Shown: positions 1 to 8,697 of the stretch, in pieces
Numbering within the stretch: the first letter of the stretch is position 1
How the letters are laid out: every line of letters starts with the position of its first letter
Assembly (NCBI GenBank): GCA_934359185.1
Contig: CAKRLE010000009.1
Coordinates: forward strand, 1-64,000
Length of the DNA: 64,000 nt
Direction: 5' to 3'
From: an uncultured Lachnospira sp.
Lineage (GTDB): Bacteria > Bacillota > Clostridia > Lachnospirales > Lachnospiraceae
Translations under genes and position numbers: made by a program
The notes under the pieces: model-generated
Told to the model about the DNA's origin: nothing
Databases searched by the model: none
The model's input: the letters and a program-made list of their open reading frames with translations, nothing else

Positions 1-1598
1 GGACTGTTGTTCAAATATTTCTCTACATCCTCTGGCTTCGCATACATTCTGGTCTCTAAATCAGAAATTGTATCCTCATATGCCCTATTATAATAAGCAC
101 TTTCATAATGAACTAATCTTCCATCCTGCTTTTCAGCAAAATAAACATTCATTGCCTCTATGTCGTCACCTGCATATGATTCATTTCCTAATGACCAGAA
201 AAGGATGGATGTATGGTTTTTAAAAGTTTCAAAATTATTTTTTGCCCGATCAATTACGGCACCCTTCCACTGTGGAAAAGATCCTGGTATATTACAAGAT
301 GGTTCAATTGCACCTAACTTCTGGAACGAACCATGGCTTTCCAAATTTGTTTCTGCCATCACATAAATACCTGCATTGTCGCACATATAGTACCATGGTA
401 TCTGATCAGGATAGTGGCAGGTACGCACAGAATTAATATTATTCCTTAACAAACAGGATATATCTGCTTTCATATCTTCTATACCAATGCATCTTCCTGT
501 TTTTGCATTCCACTCATGACGGTTTACACCTGTAATAATAAGGCGTTTTCCATTTAAATAAATTATTTTATCTATAATCTCTATTCGTCTAAAACCGATA
601 TCATAAGGGATTACCTCTGTCAAGGAACCATCCTCAGCTTTAAGTTCAACATAAGCATGATACAAATATGGGTTATGATTATCCCACAGTTTAACATTTT
701 CTAAATCAACACATATCGTACCTTCTAAATAGTCATTATCTTTATTTAGCTGTATGGATTTCTCTACTAATACATTTTCTTCCCTGTCTTTTAAAATAAA
801 GCCTGCAGTTACATTCTGACCATCAAGGGCTGATACTTTCATATTTACAGTTATACTTCCACTTACATTGTCACGGTTTAATACTGGTTTGAACCAAACA
901 TCCTCCAAATGAACATCTGGTATTGCCTTCAAAGTAACATTTCTGAAAATTCCAAAGAATCTGAAAAAGTCTTGATCCTCTAAAAATGCTGCAGTACTCA
1001 TCTTATGTACCTGTACTGCCAGTACATTTCCCTTTTCCCTAATATATGGTGTCAAATCAAACTCAGAAGGTGTGAAGCTGTCCTCGGCATAACCTATAAA
1101 CTGACCATTAAGCCACAGATACATAGCTTCTTCTACACCTTCAAAGCAGATATGGATTCTCTTTCCACACATATTTTTTTGCAAATCAAAGTATTTTATA
1201 TAAGAACCCACCGGATTGTACTCTGCCTCTGAAAACATTCCTTTTTCTGCTCCAGTTGCCTCCATACTATAGGCTCCTCTATGGTACTCTTTTCCTTCCC
1301 ATGGATACATAGTGTTGATATAACGGATTTTATCATATCCAGCCAGTTCAATATGTCCTGGAACCATAATTTTATCGAATCCTGATGTATCAAATGTATC
1401 TTTATAAAAATCAACAGGTCTTTCCATCACATTTTTGCTGTAAGCAAACTCCCATTGACCATTTAACGACTGTAATAACGGATTTTTTTCTTTTTTCATG
1501 TCTGAATAATTCAAATAATAGCAATGATCACTATGTGGTTCTAATTGATTAACCTTAAATACTTCTGGATTGTCCAGCCATTTCATATCAGCATTCAT
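1..1598 (-). CDS. lacZ: Beta-galactosidase, glycoside hydrolase family 2 (3' end outside window)
   Basis: The visible 532 codons match the N-terminal two thirds of a LacZ-type GH2 enzyme, which hydrolyses terminal beta-galactosides such as lactose in the cytoplasm. The jelly-roll sugar-binding region comes first (MVPGHIELAGYDKIRY, YPWEGKEY), then the immunoglobulin-like domain, then the start of the TIM barrel with GVNRHEWN and the acid/base motif WSLGNES at about residue 472. The nucleophile glutamate expected some 75 residues later lies beyond the window edge, so completeness cannot be judged. The ATG at 1598 follows GAGGGA at a normal distance. It lies 39 bp downstream of the GPH symporter gene and is probably co-transcribed with it. 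Substrate specificity within GH2 is inferred, not proven. Confidence 0.93.
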   Translation of the reverse strand, partial: MNADMKWLDNPEVFKVNQLEPHSDHCYYLNYSDMKKEKNPLLQSLNGQWEFAYSKNVMERPVDFYKDTFDTSGFDKIMVPGHIELAGYDKIRYINTMYPWEGKEYHRGAYSMEATGAEKGMFSEAEYNPVGSYIKYFDLQKNMCGKRIHICFEGVEEAMYLWLNGQFIGYAEDSFTPSEFDLTPYIREKGNVLAVQVHKMSTAAFLEDQDFFRFFGIFRNVTLKAIPDVHLEDVWFKPVLNRDNVSGSITVNMKVSALDGQNVTAGFILKDREENVLVEKSIQLNKDNDYLEGTICVDLENVKLWDNHNPYLYHAYVELKAEDGSLTEVIPYDIGFRRIEIIDKIIYLNGKRLIITGVNRHEWNAKTGRCIGIEDMKADISCLLRNNINSVRTCHYPDQIPWYYMCDNAGIYVMAETNLESHGSFQKLGAIEPSCNIPGSFPQWKGAVIDRAKNNFETFKNHTSILFWSLGNESYAGDDIEAMNVYFAEKQDGRLVHYESAYYNRAYEDTISDLETRMYAKPEDVEKYLNNS

Positions 1599-1637
1599 AT
1601 TTTCCCTCACTTTCCATACATTCCTTTGTATTCCATA

Positions 1638-2999
1638 TCAACATTTCTCCAACTGTTTTTTTAGTTTTTCGTTTGCATCTTCAACATTCATTCTTGACAT
1701 AATGAATGTAATTATTAATGACAACACCATAGGAATCCATAAGTACATAACATGAAGCATTTTTAAACAGGAGTCAGGCTGTACTGCTGCTTCCTTAATA
1801 AATCCACTTGCATCAAGAAGCCATCCACACAAAGCAACTCCAATACCCCCTCCGATTTTCGTTCCAAAAGATGTACATGAATACATAGTTCCATCAATGT
1901 GTTTATGCTTTGTAAGATAAGTATATTCTGAACAACTTGCGACAACTGCTCCCATATCACCCTGCCATGGTGCCATTCCAAGGGCTGCAATCGCTGTAAA
2001 TGCAAGCATAAGTGGAATACTTCCCATATAACCGGCAAAAATAACTCCTACACGTCCCACCGTTCCAAGAACATAGCCTGCAAAATTCATTCGATATAAA
2101 CCTTTCATTTTTTCTACCAGCATAGGTGTGATGCACATTGCGATAATGACAGGAATATTAATTGCCCATGAAAATACAGAGTACAAGTTTTCGTTTTTCA
2201 ATATATAAATCATATAATAAATGCCCATATTTAACATAGCTGAATAAATCTGCTGACAAATATAAGTTGCACAAATCATAAGATAATATTTATTAGAAAA
2301 CAAAATTTTTGCAGCCTCTATTAGTCCATACTTTTCTTCTGTGTGCTCCTTCCCCGCTTTTAATTCTTCTTCTGAAAGTTCTTTAATTGAAAAAACTGAA
2401 ATTGTATTTACAACCAAACCAATGATAGCATATACCACGGCAACCATTCTCCATGCTGCTGCCCCACCACCTGCTGCGCTTACAAACTGTACGGTAACAG
2501 ATTGAATAAGTAAGCTTGTCGAAAACGCAAAAATAAATCGCCATGATCCCATTTCTACACGTTCCCTACTGTTTTTTGTACAAAATGTAACTAATGATGC
2601 ATATGCTATATTATTTGCAGTAAAAAATACTGCATTCAACAGCGTATATGCTATAAAGAACCATACATACTGTGCAGTTGTACCAAGACTGTCTGGAATT
2701 GCAAAGTTCGCAACGAGTGTTACAGCACAACCTATATATGCATATAACATCCATGGTCTAGCTTTTCCAAGTCTGCTTTTTGTTTTATCAATCATAGTTC
2801 CAAAAAACATATCACTAATTCCATCAAACAGCTTTGATACCATAATCAATGTTCCGATAATACCTGGATTTAAGCCCACTGTATTTGTCAGATACAGCAT
2901 TACAAATGATGACAGAAATGCATACACGACATTTCCAGCAAAATCTCCCGATCCATAGCCTACCTTGTTATACCATTTCAAATACCTCTTTTCTTCCAT
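1638..2999 (-). CDS. GPH-family sugar:cation symporter (MelB/LacS-like MFS transporter)
   Basis: A 453-residue membrane protein with about 12 hydrophobic segments and the N-terminal signature of glycoside-pentoside-hexuronide:cation symporters (KVGYGSGDFAGNVVYAFLSS, then LFDGISDMFFGTMIDKTKS with the conserved acidic residues of the cation/sugar site). It should import a galactoside with Na+ or H+. The IIA-like C-terminal extension seen in LacS is absent. The ATG follows GGAG closely. It is the first gene of a two-gene unit with the beta-galactosidase, which makes lactose or another beta-galactoside the likely substrate. A promoter and a perfect inverted repeat lie just upstream. Confidence 0.92.
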   Translation of the reverse strand: MEEKRYLKWYNKVGYGSGDFAGNVVYAFLSSFVMLYLTNTVGLNPGIIGTLIMVSKLFDGISDMFFGTMIDKTKSRLGKARPWMLYAYIGCAVTLVANFAIPDSLGTTAQYVWFFIAYTLLNAVFFTANNIAYASLVTFCTKNSRERVEMGSWRFIFAFSTSLLIQSVTVQFVSAAGGGAAAWRMVAVVYAIIGLVVNTISVFSIKELSEEELKAGKEHTEEKYGLIEAAKILFSNKYYLMICATYICQQIYSAMLNMGIYYMIYILKNENLYSVFSWAINIPVIIAMCITPMLVEKMKGLYRMNFAGYVLGTVGRVGVIFAGYMGSIPLMLAFTAIAALGMAPWQGDMGAVVASCSEYTYLTKHKHIDGTMYSCTSFGTKIGGGIGVALCGWLLDASGFIKEAAVQPDSCLKMLHVMYLWIPMVLSLIITFIMSRMNVEDANEKLKKQLEKC

Positions 3000-3027
3000 G
3001 TGAAACTTCTCCTTTCAAAATACCAAT

Positions 3028-3056
3028 TATTTATTCCCACAATTTTGTTATATCAA
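3028..3056 (-). promoter_or_regulatory. Sigma-A promoter of the symporter/beta-galactosidase operon
   Basis: On the minus strand, TTGATA (3051-3056) and TAAATA (3028-3033) are separated by exactly 17 bases, about 30 bp upstream of the symporter start codon. The -35 box lies inside the inverted repeat at 3044-3068. Confidence 0.7.
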
Positions 3057-3068
3057 AGATATAACAAA
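3044..3068. promoter_or_regulatory. Perfect 11-bp inverted repeat, candidate repressor operator
   Basis: TTTGTTATATC and GATATAACAAA form perfect arms around a 3-bp spacer and overlap the -35 box of the sugar operon promoter. A bound protein would block RNA polymerase, so a repressor operator is the simplest reading. A second palindrome, TTTTATGCATAAAA, lies at 3129-3142. No sugar-type repressor gene is adjacent; the LysR gene nearby more likely serves the exporter. Confidence 0.55.
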
Positions 3069-3332
3069 TATATAGGAAAAACAATTTCATAAATCGCACA
3101 AAGTATGCACAAAATGATACAGCTATTATTTTATGCATAAAATTGTAACACTTATAACATGCGTATTTTTGCAATAAATCTCACATACAATCAATTTTTG
3201 ATTTTTATGTTGCAATTAGAAAAAGCAGAAAAACTCAAAGCAACTTTTGACTATTTATTCCTTCATTTTGGCAAGTAATATCCCATTTCATGTTTTATAA
3301 TGACAGTGAAAAAAGAAAGGAGATGAACTTCT

Positions 3333-3416
3333 ATGAAAAATAAATTCCACAATTTTATTGAAATATTACTTAGCTTCTATGGAACTTTCTTCACAAAAGG
3401 ATATTATCGTTTTTAA
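3333..3416 (+). CDS. Possible 27-residue small protein
   Basis: The ORF begins with an ATG preceded by AAAGGAGATG at a workable distance (about 10 bases) and encodes a short hydrophobic, aromatic peptide: MKNKFHNFIEILLSFYG followed by TFFTKGYYRF. A good -10 box (TATAAT, 3296-3301) lies just upstream, but no well-spaced -35 accompanies it. The composition suits a small membrane-associated or secreted peptide. I do not recognise a family. The strong ribosome site is the main reason to report it; chance is still possible. Confidence 0.4.
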   Translation: MKNKFHNFIEILLSFYGTFFTKGYYRF

Positions 3417-3514
3417 GCATCATTTATGCATTTATATGTTTGGTCATCTGTCATTATCCTCATTAAATCTTCATTTATTTTGCCACAATATCACAATACA
3501 TGCCTTCTAAGGAA

Positions 3515-4396
3515 TCATAAAATCATATTCTTAAACTGCCTTGCCGCAGAATTCAACGGATGCTGGCAGTCATATACTATGCATATATCACGCTGTGGTA
3601 TCTTCTCCTTTAATGGTATCTGTACTACATCACCCATTCTTATATGCTGTTCTGCCATAGGTTCCGGGATGAATGCCAGACCAAGTTCACATTTTACAAG
3701 TGGCAGAATCTGATCCGTTGTAGCAACTTCTGTGTCAGGCAGCAGTTCCAATCCATTTGACAGAAATAAATTTTTATAAAATCTGAATGTCGCCGTCTCA
3801 TTTCCAAGACATATTAAAGGATGTTTTATAATATCCTTTAACGATTGAACTTCATTGCTTAGTTCTTTAAATGTAATTCCACCAACTAATATATCCTGAA
3901 ATGTCTGCAGTTCCATCTTTCTTAATGGTGCTTCTATCTCGGCAGGTGTTGAAACTATTGCAAAATCTATCTTACCACTCTTTACTGCTTCAATTGCCTC
4001 TGGTGTTGAATGATTATATATCTTCATTCGTATTCCAGGATACAAAGAATGGAATTCTTTTATCTTATCCAGAAGAAATATATTTAATGCAATCTCACTT
4101 GCTCCTATTGAGATACTTCCATGTAAAAGTCCTGTACTGTCTGTCAGCTCATCCTCTGCTGCAAACAACTGCATCATTGCACATGACACGTGCGTATACA
4201 GTTTCTGTCCCTCTGGTGTAAGCTGTACCCCTCTGTTAGATCTCACAAACAATTTCGTATTAACCTGCTGTTCAAGACAGTTCATCGCTCTTGTAACATT
4301 AGGCTGGCTGTTCCCAAGAACATTAGCTGCTTTTGTAAAGCTGCCATACTTTGCCACATAATAAAATATTTTATAATATTCAAAATTAATATTCAT
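3515..4396 (-). CDS. LysR-family transcriptional regulator
   Basis: A 293-residue protein with an N-terminal winged helix-turn-helix (YYVAKYGSFTKAANVLGNSQ, then VTRAMNCLEQQVNTKLF and RGVQLTPEGQ) and a C-terminal periplasmic-binding-like effector domain from about residue 90. It is transcribed away from the exporter genes at 4540-6628, the classic LysR arrangement, so it probably controls them and itself. Its promoter and the divergent one overlap between 4445 and 4482, where ATCATAT recurs three times. The effector is unknown; an amino acid would fit a threonine/serine exporter. Confidence 0.9.
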   Translation of the reverse strand: MNINFEYYKIFYYVAKYGSFTKAANVLGNSQPNVTRAMNCLEQQVNTKLFVRSNRGVQLTPEGQKLYTHVSCAMMQLFAAEDELTDSTGLLHGSISIGASEIALNIFLLDKIKEFHSLYPGIRMKIYNHSTPEAIEAVKSGKIDFAIVSTPAEIEAPLRKMELQTFQDILVGGITFKELSNEVQSLKDIIKHPLICLGNETATFRFYKNLFLSNGLELLPDTEVATTDQILPLVKCELGLAFIPEPMAEQHIRMGDVVQIPLKEKIPQRDICIVYDCQHPLNSAARQFKNMIL

Positions 4397-4411
4397 TTCT
4401 TACCTGTATCC

Positions 4412-4482
4412 TCATCATATCAAATACTTATTATCATCATATCAATTATAGCTTTTACTTATCATATGAACAATACTATAAT
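4412..4482. promoter_or_regulatory. Overlapping divergent promoters with repeated ATCATAT boxes
   Basis: The minus-strand promoter for the LysR gene is TTGTTC (4468-4473), 17 bases, TATAAT (4445-4450). The plus-strand promoter for the exporter genes is TTTACT (4454-4459), 17 bases, TATAAT (4477-4482). The two promoters overlap almost completely, so they should compete. TCATCATATCAA occurs at 4412-4423 and 4434-4445, 22 bp apart (two helical turns), and a third ATCATAT is at 4461-4467. These are good candidates for LysR binding sites. Confidence 0.6.
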
Positions 4483-4539
4483 TTTTCAAAAAGAAAAAAT
4501 AATAAAAAGTCATAATAATATGAAGGGATGTGTTTAATC

Positions 4540-5301
4540 ATGAGAAATACAAGAATTTTCCCGCGAGAAGAGAAGGCTGAAATATTATTCCAAAAAATCA
4601 TGGATGATTCATGGGCATGCAAAAAACTTTTTGATACATTTTGTGACTATTTATTTTATAATGATGATGCAAGTACATCTTTATCACCATCCGAATTTGC
4701 AGAAGCACTGTTTGGCTGCTACCAGAACCGTGATTTATCTGCATTCTTAATGGCTATATCTAATAATACCTTATTTGATTTATTAAGGAATTCATATCTT
4801 ATTCCATACCGTTTTAATGCTGATGGCAGACAAAATCCTTTGATTCTGTCTGATGAAAATGGATTGCTTTTACCTGAATATTCCTCAATGGTCCGTGAAA
4901 AGGATTTCCAGCATTTTCATGAAGTATATAAAAATCTGCCAGATAAAAAGAATATATATCTTGCACAGGCATATCGTTACAGCCATACATACGGAGATAA
5001 TGACGAGACTATCAAGCAGAAAATCCTCGAAAAGAATACAGGAATACTGCTTATACGTGACCTTCCTGACACTGTAAAATTAAAAGAGACTGAAGCTGAA
5101 GCTTACTGTGCTGTATGGGATCTTATGCTTGAATTGGAGAAGAATCTTCCAATGGCATATGTCTTCTATGGTCAGGATACATTGATAGAACACAATGAAC
5201 ATTTTGATGAATTAGGAATCTTTCTGCCTGATTCACTATTCTTAAAAAATCTTGAACGCAATGTTAAGAAAGCCGAGGAGATTATATATGCCAAAAGATA
5301 A
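4540..5301 (+). CDS. Uncharacterised soluble protein coupled to the ThrE exporter
   Basis: A 253-residue soluble protein that I do not recognise. It has no signal peptide or membrane segment. It is rich in acidic and aromatic residues and has an LRNSYLIPYRF stretch near residue 90 and a mixed helical C-terminus (LMLELEKNLPMAYVFYGQD). The ATG at 4540 is preferred over one 12 bases upstream because GAAGGGAT is correctly spaced only from the inner codon. Its end overlaps the exporter start by 14 bp, implying translational coupling and a shared role, perhaps as a cytosolic partner of the exporter. That role is inference from position only. Confidence 0.75.
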   Translation: MRNTRIFPREEKAEILFQKIMDDSWACKKLFDTFCDYLFYNDDASTSLSPSEFAEALFGCYQNRDLSAFLMAISNNTLFDLLRNSYLIPYRFNADGRQNPLILSDENGLLLPEYSSMVREKDFQHFHEVYKNLPDKKNIYLAQAYRYSHTYGDNDETIKQKILEKNTGILLIRDLPDTVKLKETEAEAYCAVWDLMLELEKNLPMAYVFYGQDTLIEHNEHFDELGIFLPDSLFLKNLERNVKKAEEIIYAKR

Positions 5302-6628
5302 TTATATTGATATCATGGAAAAAAATCATATGGAAATTCCTTGGCATGATTATACTAATACCGACAGCAATGCATTAATAGCAGATGCAGACCTTATAGA
5401 AAAAGCTTCTGTAATCGGCAGGGTTGGATTGATTATGTTGTCATGCGGAACAGGAGCATGGCGTGTACGTACATCAATGAATAAGCTTTCAAAAGAACTC
5501 GGTGTGACATGTACCGTAGATGTTGGTCTTATGTCTATTGAGTTTAACTGCTTTGATGGCAATGACTGCGTTTCCCAATCACTTAGCATTGCTAATACTG
5601 GCGTTAACACCTCTAAATTATACCGCATGGAACAATTCGTGGACAGCTTCCCTGATGAGGAAGCCCACCTTACAGGCGAGGAAATCCATAAACGTCTTGA
5701 TGAAATCGAACAGATTCATACATTATATTCACCAGCAAAGCTCGGTCTTGCTGCTGCTCTGGCATGTGGATCATTCACATTTCTTCTGGGCGGTGGTCCG
5801 GTTGAGATGTTATTTGCTTTTATTGCCGCAGGCATTGGTAATGTGATAAGGACAAAGCTTATCAAACATCATTACACTTTATTTTTAAATATAGCTGCAT
5901 CAATCTCAGCAGCCTGTCTTATATATGCCATATTACTAAAGCTTGCAATAGTATTATTTAATATTCCATCATTTCATGAGGCTGGTTATATATGTTCAAT
6001 GCTATTCATCATTCCTGGATTTCCATTCATAACAAGTGGAATCGACCTTGCAAAGCTTGATTTGCGTTCAGGCCTTGAAAGGCTCACCTATTCCGTCATC
6101 ATTGTGCTTGTAGCAACCATGTTTGCATGGATTATGGCATTGCTTCTGAATTTGCAGCCTTTGGATTTTACAACTCTTCAGATTAACAGTGTAACACATC
6201 TGTTTTTACGTCTCATAGCAAGTTTTTGTGGTGTATTCGGTTTCTCAATCATGTTTAACAGTTCAGTTCCAATGGCTGCAACAGCCGCACTAATCGGTGC
6301 AGTCGCTAACACATTAAGGCTTGAACTTGTAGATTTCACCAGTATACCTGCAGCACCTGCCGCATTTATCGGTGCGTTATGTGCAGGTCTTTTATCTACA
6401 ATTATAAAACATAACAATGGATATCCACGTATATCTTTAACTGTTCCATCCATTGTCATAATGGTTCCCGGACTTTATCTGTACCGGGCAATATATAACT
6501 TTGGAATTATGTCACTCACAGATGCGGTTTCATGGTTTACATCAGCAGTTATGATTATTATCGCCCTTCCATTAGGACTGATATTTGCGAGAATCTTAAC
6601 AGATAAAACCTTCCGTTACTGCACATAG
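5288..6628 (+). CDS. ThrE-type threonine/serine exporter (PF06738 plus ThrE_2 domains)
   Basis: A 446-residue protein of the threonine/serine exporter family. The soluble N-terminal part carries the ThrE pattern (MLSCGTGAWRVRTSMNKLSK, then a mixed beta/alpha segment up to about residue 145). It is followed by about ten transmembrane helices, with five in the first domain and the rest in a ThrE_2-like second domain. The family exports threonine and serine by proton antiport. The start at 5288 was chosen because GAGGAG sits 7 bases upstream; an upstream in-frame ATG lies deep in the preceding gene. Regulation by the divergent LysR protein is likely. Confidence 0.88.
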   Translation: MPKDNYIDIMEKNHMEIPWHDYTNTDSNALIADADLIEKASVIGRVGLIMLSCGTGAWRVRTSMNKLSKELGVTCTVDVGLMSIEFNCFDGNDCVSQSLSIANTGVNTSKLYRMEQFVDSFPDEEAHLTGEEIHKRLDEIEQIHTLYSPAKLGLAAALACGSFTFLLGGGPVEMLFAFIAAGIGNVIRTKLIKHHYTLFLNIAASISAACLIYAILLKLAIVLFNIPSFHEAGYICSMLFIIPGFPFITSGIDLAKLDLRSGLERLTYSVIIVLVATMFAWIMALLLNLQPLDFTTLQINSVTHLFLRLIASFCGVFGFSIMFNSSVPMAATAALIGAVANTLRLELVDFTSIPAAPAAFIGALCAGLLSTIIKHNNGYPRISLTVPSIVIMVPGLYLYRAIYNFGIMSLTDAVSWFTSAVMIIIALPLGLIFARILTDKTFRYCT

Positions 6629-7020
6629 AATACAAACAATATAAAAATATAATCTATAAAAAATTCTAAGAACTTCCATAACCGGCATATTCTAATTATC
6701 GGATTATAAAATTTATAGATTTGGGATTGGGTTGTGGTTGGATTTGGATTTTTAAACCAGATTTCAAATTATATATCCAAATCAGGGTTTCAAACTGTTT
6801 CAAACTAAGGATAGAAATTAGATTTGGCTTGATACTCTAAAAACAGCTTAAAAAATCCAGAAAGCAAAACAATCTTGGCTTTTTTCAATATTTTCACGAA
6901 TCAAAAGAAAAAAGTGTAGTTTAACGAAGTGTAAAATCAATCATTTTGGCTGAAATCACTAAAAATCATCATAATGCGCCAATATAAAAGTTCACAGTGC
7001 CAGACACCAATGGCAGGCAG
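6629..7020. other. AT-rich intergenic region holding a dispersed repeat copy
   Basis: About 390 bp between the convergent ends of the exporter and nifS genes. It has no credible ORF. It contains the inverted pair GATTTGGAT/ATCCAAATC (about 6740-6785) and repeat copy R1 (6875-6980). No standard terminator with a clear T-run was found, although the region must end transcription from both sides. Confidence 0.6.
6875..6980. repeat. Dispersed intergenic repeat, copy R1
   Basis: Shares an ordered series of blocks with 13146-13274: TTGG.TTTTTT, then AAGAAAA, then GTTTAaCGAAGTGTAAA (6919-6935; g in the other copy), then TTGG, AAAATC, AATC, TCATCAT and CGC. The similarity runs for over 100 bp but is degenerate, and R1 lacks part of the strong hairpin seen in R2. 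Both copies sit at 3' ends of genes. Confidence 0.6.
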
Positions 7021-8196
7021 TCAAGGCCTCTTGTTATCAATATTTCTTAGATATTCAGGTGACATCTGTCTCAACCTGTCTACATATACCTTTAATCTTT
7101 CTATCACGTAATCTGCATCTGCATAAGTATTATCTTTAGATATACTAAGTCTCAATGCGCTGTGCGACAGTGAATCAGTAATGCCTATGGCTTTAAGCAC
7201 GTGTGACGGATTAAGTGAACCGGATGTGCATGCAGAACCACTCGATGCGCATATTCCATTCTGGTCAAGCATTATAAGAAGAGTCTCCCCTTCTATAAAT
7301 TCAAATGAGACATTGATATTATTAGGAAGTCTTTCTGAAAGTGAACCATTGATATAAGAGTATGGTATATCTGATTTAATCTTATCAATCATATAGTTTC
7401 TTAACTTTGAGATATACGCAATGTCATCTGCCATTTCCTGCGCATGAATCTTTGCAGCCTCTGCCATGCCAACAATTCCCGGCACATTGATTGTTCCTGC
7501 TCTTCTTCCTCTCTCCTGCGCACCTCCATGAATAAATGATCCAAATTTCACCTTATTACTTACATACAGGAATCCTACGCCTTTAGGTCCATTAAACTTA
7601 TGTCCCGAAGCACTTAACATATCAATATTCATAGCTGTTACGTCAATAGGAATGTGTCCATATGCCTGAACCGCATCTGTATGAAATATAATTCCATGCT
7701 TATGTGCAATCTCCCCGATATCAGCAACCGGCTCAATAGTTCCGACTTCATTATTAGCTGTCATAACGCTGATAAGAATTGTGTCTGGACGGATTGCACT
7801 CTCAATTGATTCAGGCGTTATATAACCATCTTTATCTGGTTTTACATATGTCACATCATATCCTGACTTTTCAAGGTATTCTGCGCTATGAAGCACAGCG
7901 TGATGTTCAATGGCAGTCGTTATGATATGCTTTCCTTTATCCTTATATCTATCTGCTGTAAGCTTTAATGCCCAGTTATCCGACTCGCTTCCGCCTCCCG
8001 TAAAATATATCTCACCAGGCGCTGCACCAAGAGTATCTGCAATCACAGACCTTGCATCCTCAACTGCATTTTTACTTTTCTGTGCAAATGAATATATCGC
8101 TGACGGATTGCTGTATATGTCCTTATAATACGGAATCATCTTGTCAAGCACTTCTGGCAATACAGCCGTTGTCGCAGCATTATCCATATAAATCAT
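7021..8196 (-). CDS. nifS: Cysteine desulfurase, NifS/IscS family
   Basis: A 391-residue PLP enzyme that takes sulfur from cysteine for Fe-S clusters and tRNA thiolation. The PLP lysine lies in SASGHKFNGPKGVGF, the ATVEHHA-like site is TTAIEHHAVLHS, and the persulfide cysteine is in SSGSACTSGSLNPS, a type II-like short loop arrangement. The start at 8196 (MIYMDNAATT) is preferred over an upstream ATG because AGAGGAG precedes it by 9 bases. It follows the Rrf2 regulator by 25 bp and lies in an operon with mnmA, its natural sulfur acceptor pathway. No iscU is adjacent. Confidence 0.93.
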   Translation of the reverse strand: MIYMDNAATTAVLPEVLDKMIPYYKDIYSNPSAIYSFAQKSKNAVEDARSVIADTLGAAPGEIYFTGGGSESDNWALKLTADRYKDKGKHIITTAIEHHAVLHSAEYLEKSGYDVTYVKPDKDGYITPESIESAIRPDTILISVMTANNEVGTIEPVADIGEIAHKHGIIFHTDAVQAYGHIPIDVTAMNIDMLSASGHKFNGPKGVGFLYVSNKVKFGSFIHGGAQERGRRAGTINVPGIVGMAEAAKIHAQEMADDIAYISKLRNYMIDKIKSDIPYSYINGSLSERLPNNINVSFEFIEGETLLIMLDQNGICASSGSACTSGSLNPSHVLKAIGITDSLSHSALRLSISKDNTYADADYVIERLKVYVDRLRQMSPEYLRNIDNKRP

Positions 8197-8221
8197 ATAT
8201 CTGTCTCCTCTTGTATAGGAT

Positions 8222-8656
8222 TTAGATAACATAGTTATCTGTCATCTGCATCTGCATTTCAACAAGATCTGCAAGCGTTATATTATCTACAACTCCATTG
8301 ATTGCATCATTCATTTTTTTCCATATTATATACGTTACACACGACTGCTGCCTTGGGCATGTTGTCTCCTCATCCTCAACACAATCAACCGGCGCAAGCG
8401 AGCCTTCTGTCAGTCTTAAAATCATTCCAACTGTATATTCCTTTGGATCTTTCTTTAACATGTAACCGCCCTGTGCACCTCTTATGCTTCGTACAAATCC
8501 AGCTTTATTAAGTATTGATATTATCTGCTCAAGATATTTATCTGATACTTCCTGTCTCTTTGATATATCCTTGATGCTGACTGCCTCTCCTGTATTATGG
8601 AGTGCAAGGTCAAGCATAAGCCTTACCGCGTATCTTCCCTTTGTTGATATCTTCAT
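8222..8656 (-). CDS. Rrf2-family regulator, IscR-like with three cysteines
   Basis: A 144-residue winged-helix protein (MKISTKGRYAVRLMLDLAL, then the recognition region VSDKYLEQIISILNKAG and RGAQGGYML). It has three cysteines in DCVEDEETTCPRQQSC, close to the IscR cluster pattern although the first spacing is seven rather than five residues. It probably binds an Fe-S cluster and adjusts cysteine desulfurase expression to demand. A CymR-type cysteine-metabolism role is less likely because the cysteines are present. GAAAGG precedes the ATG. It lies between mnmA and nifS. Confidence 0.88.
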   Translation of the reverse strand: MKISTKGRYAVRLMLDLALHNTGEAVSIKDISKRQEVSDKYLEQIISILNKAGFVRSIRGAQGGYMLKKDPKEYTVGMILRLTEGSLAPVDCVEDEETTCPRQQSCVTYIIWKKMNDAINGVVDNITLADLVEMQMQMTDNYVI

Positions 8657-8697
8657 AAATTATTTCCTTTCTCATATTTATTTAAACATTTCTGATA

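Larger units (their letters stand above)
3000..3514. other. Intergenic region between the sugar operon and the LysR gene
   Basis: About 515 bp, AT-rich. It holds the sugar operon promoter and operator, the palindrome at 3129-3142, two TTTGTGC direct repeats on the minus strand near 3100-3115, and a 27-codon plus-strand ORF at 3333-3416. I see no longer ORF and no obvious terminator for the LysR gene. Confidence 0.7.
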
